This document shows, one piece after another, positions 60,017 through 64,000 of a stretch of 64,000 nucleotides of DNA; the first letter of the stretch is position 1; the number at the start of each line of letters is the position of its first letter. The notes below the pieces were generated by a model that did no database searches, was not told the origin of the DNA, and saw only the letters and a list, made by a program, of their open reading frames with translations. The stretch lies in the NCBI GenBank assembly GCA_910585615.1, contig CAJUFO010000001.1:215386-279385 (forward strand), given 5' to 3'. The translations under genes and the position numbers were made by a program. Origin of the DNA: an uncultured Acetatifactor sp. (GTDB lineage: Bacteria; Bacillota; Clostridia; Lachnospirales; Lachnospiraceae).

Positions 60017-61818
60017 AGATTCCTTTTTACAGAAGCGTCTTTTGGCGCATGATGGCGGCGGTCTCGTTCAGCTTTCTGGCAATTCTCTCCGGCAGCTTTC
60101 TATTCCTCTACGCCAATGTGAGCGATTCCCTCAAGGAGAGGACGGACGCGGAGAAGATTCAGTCGTTCCACCAGCTGGGCTATAATATCGACACTTTCTG
60201 CCAGGATGTGGAACGTTTGACGGAACGCCTGATTTCGGAGACGGCGCTGACGGATATGGTATATGTAGGAAAGGAGAGCCCGGGGACGGAGTACTCCATG
60301 CGGGCGGCCTACTTCCGGGAGCTGGGGCAGATCCTGACGCAATATCAGTACGTGGAGTCGATCTGTTTCTACAACGCGGAGGGACTGGTCCTTTCCATGG
60401 ATGGACGGCAGAACACCATTCAGGGGAAAGAGCAGGACAAGGGCATTTTCTATGAGGAGAAGCTGGAACCGTTCTGCTCCGGGGAAAAATATGATTATGG
60501 GGGAGTGAAATGGTTCGGAGGCTATACGAACAATGATTTTTTCCCTGCGCTGAGCAAGTATGACGAGACGGTTTATTATTTGTCCGCCTGTAGGCCTATG
60601 TATTGGGGTGCTTTCCAGGCCTGGGTGGTGGTCAATGTGAACCTGGACTATTTTACGGATATCTATAACTCCGATGGCAAGGGGGGCGTGCCAGAAGAGC
60701 AGACATACATCGTGGATGCCCAGGGACGAATCATCTCCCATCCTTTGCGGGAGGCTTTGGGGAGGACGCGGCCAGGTGATTGGAGGCGGGAGGAGGCCGA
60801 CGCGATTTACTCATTTGAGGAGAACGGCTGCCAGATTCTGTGCTATCCGCTGACCGTTGCAGGCTGGACCATGATTGACGAAATGCCTCTGGAAGCGATT
60901 CTGGAGGATGCAAAGGACATGCGGATTACTTTCCTGGCCACCATTGCCGTGGCGGTGTGCCTGGTGGTCTTGTTCTCGGTATTCTGGGTGAATCGTCTGG
61001 TACAGCCCCTGCGGGCCACTACGGAAGCCCTGCGCCGTATGGAGGGCGGCGAGCTGGAAATCGCGCCTTTGAAAGGCGGGGAGAGCCGGGATGAAATCGG
61101 GCTGCTGGTACGGCAGTTCAACCGGATGTCGGGCAGGATTGAGGGGCTGGTGGAAGAGAACGCCGCCATGGAGAAGAAAAAGCGGGAGATGGAGATTCAG
61201 TCGCTGAAGTCCCAGCTGAATCCCCATTTCCTCTATAATACTCTGAATACGGTCAAATGGATGGCCGTCCTGAAGGGAGAGGAGGACATGGCGGACTGCC
61301 TGGATGCGTTGGGGGACATATTGCGGCCCATGTACCGGGGCAGCAGCCCGTTCTGGAGCTTTGCGGAGGAGATGGACTATATCGAGGATTACGGGAGGGT
61401 GATGCGCCACCGCTATGGGGACCAGGTCTGTCTGGTCCTGGAGCCGGAGGAGGAGACGCTGGAGGCCGGTGTGCCGAAATTCGTTCTCCAGCCGCTTGTG
61501 GAGAATGCGTTCCTCTATGGGAGGAAGGAGGAGGGCACGGCGCTTGAAATCCGCGTAAGCAGCAGAAGGGAGGACGATATTCTGCTGCTGCAGGTGACGG
61601 ATGACGGAGACGGAATCGAGGGGGAGGCATTGGAAGCGCTGCGGAAGAATGTCCGTTTGGGAAAAAAGACGGCGCATATCGGCCTTTCCAATGTGAATGA
61701 CAGGATCCGCCTGCTCTGCGGGGAAGGGTATGGGCTGACAATCGACAGCGCGCCTGACAGGGGATTTGTAGTGCTGGTTCATCTTCCCTATCGGGATTGG
61801 GAAAATGAGAAATCGTAA
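60013..61818 (+). CDS. YesM-type sensor histidine kinase
   Basis: 601 residues. Helix 1 (about 12-34), an extracytoplasmic sensor region of about 265 residues, helix 2 (305-326), HAMP domain, then the His_kinase motif LKSQLNPHFLYNTLNTVKWM with phosphorylated H405, and an ATPase domain with LQPLVENAFLYG and later DDGDGIEG. This matches YesM kinases that sense carbohydrates. It is paired with the preceding YesN. Confidence 0.95.
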   Translation: MKIPFYRSVFWRMMAAVSFSFLAILSGSFLFLYANVSDSLKERTDAEKIQSFHQLGYNIDTFCQDVERLTERLISETALTDMVYVGKESPGTEYSMRAAYFRELGQILTQYQYVESICFYNAEGLVLSMDGRQNTIQGKEQDKGIFYEEKLEPFCSGEKYDYGGVKWFGGYTNNDFFPALSKYDETVYYLSACRPMYWGAFQAWVVVNVNLDYFTDIYNSDGKGGVPEEQTYIVDAQGRIISHPLREALGRTRPGDWRREEADAIYSFEENGCQILCYPLTVAGWTMIDEMPLEAILEDAKDMRITFLATIAVAVCLVVLFSVFWVNRLVQPLRATTEALRRMEGGELEIAPLKGGESRDEIGLLVRQFNRMSGRIEGLVEENAAMEKKKREMEIQSLKSQLNPHFLYNTLNTVKWMAVLKGEEDMADCLDALGDILRPMYRGSSPFWSFAEEMDYIEDYGRVMRHRYGDQVCLVLEPEEETLEAGVPKFVLQPLVENAFLYGRKEEGTALEIRVSSRREDDILLLQVTDDGDGIEGEALEALRKNVRLGKKTAHIGLSNVNDRIRLLCGEGYGLTIDSAPDRGFVVLVHLPYRDWENEKS

Positions 61819-61888
61819 GATTGTTATACTATTTGTTAGATTGTACAAATATATCTTTAAAAAAATGAAAACAGAAGAAGATTTGGAC

Positions 61889-61930
61889 AAAAATCGGAGA
61901 ATAGGGAATGGAACCTTTCTCCGATTTTTA
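61889..61930 (+). terminator. Intrinsic terminator after the kinase gene
   Basis: AAAAATCGGAGA / TCTCCGATTTTT, perfect 12-bp arms with T tail. It separates the two-component genes from the permease genes, which therefore have their own promoter or depend on read-through. Confidence 0.8.
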
Positions 61931-61992
61931 TTATAATGACAGCTATGAAACGCAGGTGGAAACCGGATGCAGGAAAAGGGGGAGCGGGGAAG

Positions 61993-62940
61993 ATGCAGGG
62001 CAGAGGAGAGGAAAGCTTGCTGGTGAGGCGTCTATGCAGGCGAAGGGTCAGAGGGCTGAAATATACGCTTTTAGCGGTTCCCTTTGTAATCTATATATTT
62101 GCTATGAACTATGTACCGTTGATAGGGTGGCTGTATTCCGTATTCGATTACAAGCTGGGACAGAGATTCCTGGATTTCGGGAACATGGTCTTCGTAGGAC
62201 TGGACAATTTCAAGAAACTGTATAATGAGCGCTCCGAGGTGATGCGGGTTCTGCGCAATACCCTGGTGATGAGCGGCCTGGGCCTTTTAGCCACGCCACT
62301 GCCGGTGGTGTTCGCTATCCTGTTCAATGAGATAAAGGGAAAGCATTTCAAGAAATTTGTGCAGACCACTACCACGCTGCCGAACTTCATCAGCTGGATT
62401 ACTGTGTACGGCATCGCCTTTGCCTTTTTCTCCGTGAACGGATTTGTGAGCACAGTGCTGCGGCAGTTCGGGATTGAGCCGTCGCCCACGGGCATCCTGG
62501 GGGATGTGGATAAGGTATGGCTCCTGCAGTGGTTTTTGGGCATCTGGAAATCTTTCGGCTGGTCGGCCATCATCTACATCGCAGCCATCGTAGGGATAGA
62601 CTCGGAGCTTTTCGATGCGGCCAGGGTGGACGGTGCGGACAAGCTGCAGACGATCTGGCATATCACGGTGCCGGGCATCCTGCCCACCTACGTGGTCATG
62701 TTCCTGCTGGCGGTGAGCAATATCCTCACCAATGGCTTCGACCAGTATTTCATGTTCTATAATCCGCTGGTGGCAGACCGGATAGAGGTGCTGGATTATT
62801 ATGTGTATAAAGTAGGATTCATCATCAATGACTATCCCTATTCCATCACGCTGGGGATGCTGAAGTCGCTTCTGAGCATAGCCCTTTTGTTCACAGCTAA
62901 CGGACTGTCAAGGAAGATTAGGGGAGACGCCATAGTTTAG
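61993..62940 (+). CDS. ABC sugar transporter permease, LplB type (second locus)
   Basis: 315 residues, about six helices. EAA loop LFDAARVDGADKLQTIWHIT. The start at 61993 has GGGGGAGCGGGG upstream; an ATG at 61936 overlaps the terminator's 3' flank and lacks a site. Similar in type to the permease at 9374, but clearly diverged. Confidence 0.92.
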   Translation: MQGRGEESLLVRRLCRRRVRGLKYTLLAVPFVIYIFAMNYVPLIGWLYSVFDYKLGQRFLDFGNMVFVGLDNFKKLYNERSEVMRVLRNTLVMSGLGLLATPLPVVFAILFNEIKGKHFKKFVQTTTTLPNFISWITVYGIAFAFFSVNGFVSTVLRQFGIEPSPTGILGDVDKVWLLQWFLGIWKSFGWSAIIYIAAIVGIDSELFDAARVDGADKLQTIWHITVPGILPTYVVMFLLAVSNILTNGFDQYFMFYNPLVADRIEVLDYYVYKVGFIINDYPYSITLGMLKSLLSIALLFTANGLSRKIRGDAIV

Positions 62941-63003
62941 TGCGCAGATTGCACAGGGGGTCTTGCACCAGTTGTTTACGATGAAGCATACGGGGGTAAA
63001 AAC

Positions 63004-63906
63004 ATGAGGCACAATAAAAGTACAATCAAAGTTTCGGGACAGGAGAGGGCATTACAGGTGGTGAACTTCCTCTGCATGGCACTGGCAGTATTCCTTTGCA
63101 TGTATCCTTTCTGGTATCTGATTATCTATTCCCTTTCGGATCCCGCCCAGGCATCCCGGGGCGTATGGCTGCTGCCAAAGGGCTTCACCATCTACGCCTA
63201 CCAATGGATCATGGAGAACACGAATTTCGGGCATGCGTTCCTGATTTCCACATCCAGGACGCTGATCAATACGGTGCTCTGCCTGCTGGGCTCTTCGCTG
63301 TTTGCCTACCTGGTGACCCAGAGGGACATGATTGGCAGAAAATTCATCTACAGATTCGTAATCATTACTATGTATCTTGGAGCCGGACTTGTTCCATATT
63401 ATATTACTATGAAAAGCTATCATCTCAACAATTCCTATCTGCTCTATATCATACCGGGCATCCTAAATGCCTACTATGTGATTTTGATAAAAACCTTTAT
63501 CGAGCAGATTCCCGCCTCTCTGGAGGAGTCCGCCAGAATGGACGGAGCGGGATTCTTCAGGGTCTATGCCAGAATCATACTGCCCCTGTCCAAGCCTATC
63601 ATCGCCACAGTGGCGGTGTACGCGTCCGTAGGGGCATGGAATTCCTGGCAGGACAACTATCTGCTGGCCCAGAGTCCGAAGCTGCAGACAGTACAGCTGC
63701 TATTGTACAACTGCATTAACCAGGCCCAGGTCCTGGCTGACAGCATGAAGCAGGGCCTGGTACAGGCACCGGGGGCAGTGGCTCTGTCAGCCGAGACCAT
63801 AAAGATGGCTACCACTATCGTGGCGGTGCTGCCGGTAATGATGGTATATCCTTTCCTGCAGAAGTATTTCGTAAAGGGAGTCATGATGGGGGCTGTAAAG
63901 GGGTAA
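63004..63906 (+). CDS. ABC sugar transporter permease, LplC/YtcP type (second locus)
   Basis: 300 residues, about six helices. EAA-like loop SLEESARMDGAGFFRVYARI, C-terminal QKYFVKGVMMGAVKG as in the permease at 10313. Only a weak GGGGG site before the ATG. The binding protein gene should follow just beyond the window's right edge; the remaining 94 bp hold no gene. Confidence 0.93.
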   Translation: MRHNKSTIKVSGQERALQVVNFLCMALAVFLCMYPFWYLIIYSLSDPAQASRGVWLLPKGFTIYAYQWIMENTNFGHAFLISTSRTLINTVLCLLGSSLFAYLVTQRDMIGRKFIYRFVIITMYLGAGLVPYYITMKSYHLNNSYLLYIIPGILNAYYVILIKTFIEQIPASLEESARMDGAGFFRVYARIILPLSKPIIATVAVYASVGAWNSWQDNYLLAQSPKLQTVQLLLYNCINQAQVLADSMKQGLVQAPGAVALSAETIKMATTIVAVLPVMMVYPFLQKYFVKGVMMGAVKG

Positions 63907-64000
63907 TGACCTTTTTTATAGTAGCAATAGTGGAACTGGAAGAAAAAAGCAATTTGGTGAAATGTCAAGAGGAAAATAAAAAAGATTTTCTGGAAGAAGG

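Noticed and set aside
1..64000. CRISPR arrays
   Set aside because: The regularly spaced repeats found (LCP minisatellite, arm sites) are coding or too short; no spacer-repeat pattern and no Cas genes.

Overview
The window reads as chromosomal DNA of a GC-rich member of the Clostridia, most probably Lachnospiraceae. This is inferred from strong GGAGG ribosome-binding sites, LplB/LplC-type sugar permeases with YesM/YesN two-component regulators, Rpn-family nucleases, DUF2975-type membrane proteins and tRNA genes without an encoded CCA. No 16S or other taxonomic marker is present, so the genus is open.

Layout. From 1 to 9 kb lie housekeeping and surface genes: a membrane-anchored 5'-nucleotidase-type esterase (minus strand), an LCP cell-wall ligase with an unusual 4 x 24-residue repeat, a small membrane protein, an aldo/keto reductase with an iron-sulfur tail, an AraC regulator, and a 733-residue protein fusing polynucleotide kinase, metallophosphatase and an Rnl1-like RNA ligase. 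From 9.3 to 16.3 kb is a glycan-uptake operon: two permeases, a lipoprotein binding protein, a membrane-bound AraC sensor and a GH1 glycosidase.

From 16.49 to 43.21 kb an integrative element of about 26.7 kb sits in a tRNA-Pro(CGG) gene. It has 52-bp att repeats, clustered 12-bp-period repeats inside each end (probable integrase arm sites), and a tyrosine integrase with a small excisionase at the right end. Its left part carries an Rpn nuclease and an RtcB RNA ligase-PrfH release factor pair, a known repair and rescue pair for damaged ribosomes. Its middle (20.8-27.3 kb) is decayed, with broken regulators, a 50-bp duplication, a possible replication initiator and an AT-rich 806-residue membrane protein of unknown function. 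Its right part is a GC-rich, one-strand, phage-like module: DUF932, YqaJ exonuclease, Rad52-like annealing protein, OB-fold ssDNA-binding protein, zinc-rich protein, zinc peptidase and ParM/ParR. AT-rich cargo and a replication ATPase follow. No capsid, tail or conjugation genes are visible, so it is better called an integrative island than a prophage or self-transmissible ICE.

From 43.3 to 64 kb the chromosome resumes: an RlmI-like methyltransferase, membrane proteins, tRNA-Lys(CTT) with a second, relict island beside it (deleted integrase, holin-like type I toxin locus, 27-bp flanking repeats), a histidine phosphatase, TatD, a DUF2975/XRE pair, a heterodimeric ABC exporter, a GNAT acetyltransferase, another Rpn nuclease, and a second sugar-uptake locus (YesN, YesM, LplB, LplC) whose binding protein should lie just beyond the window.

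The most notable theme is RNA repair: two unrelated systems (kinase-phosphatase-Rnl1-like ligase, and RtcB-PrfH) lie within 14 kb, one chromosomal and one on the island.
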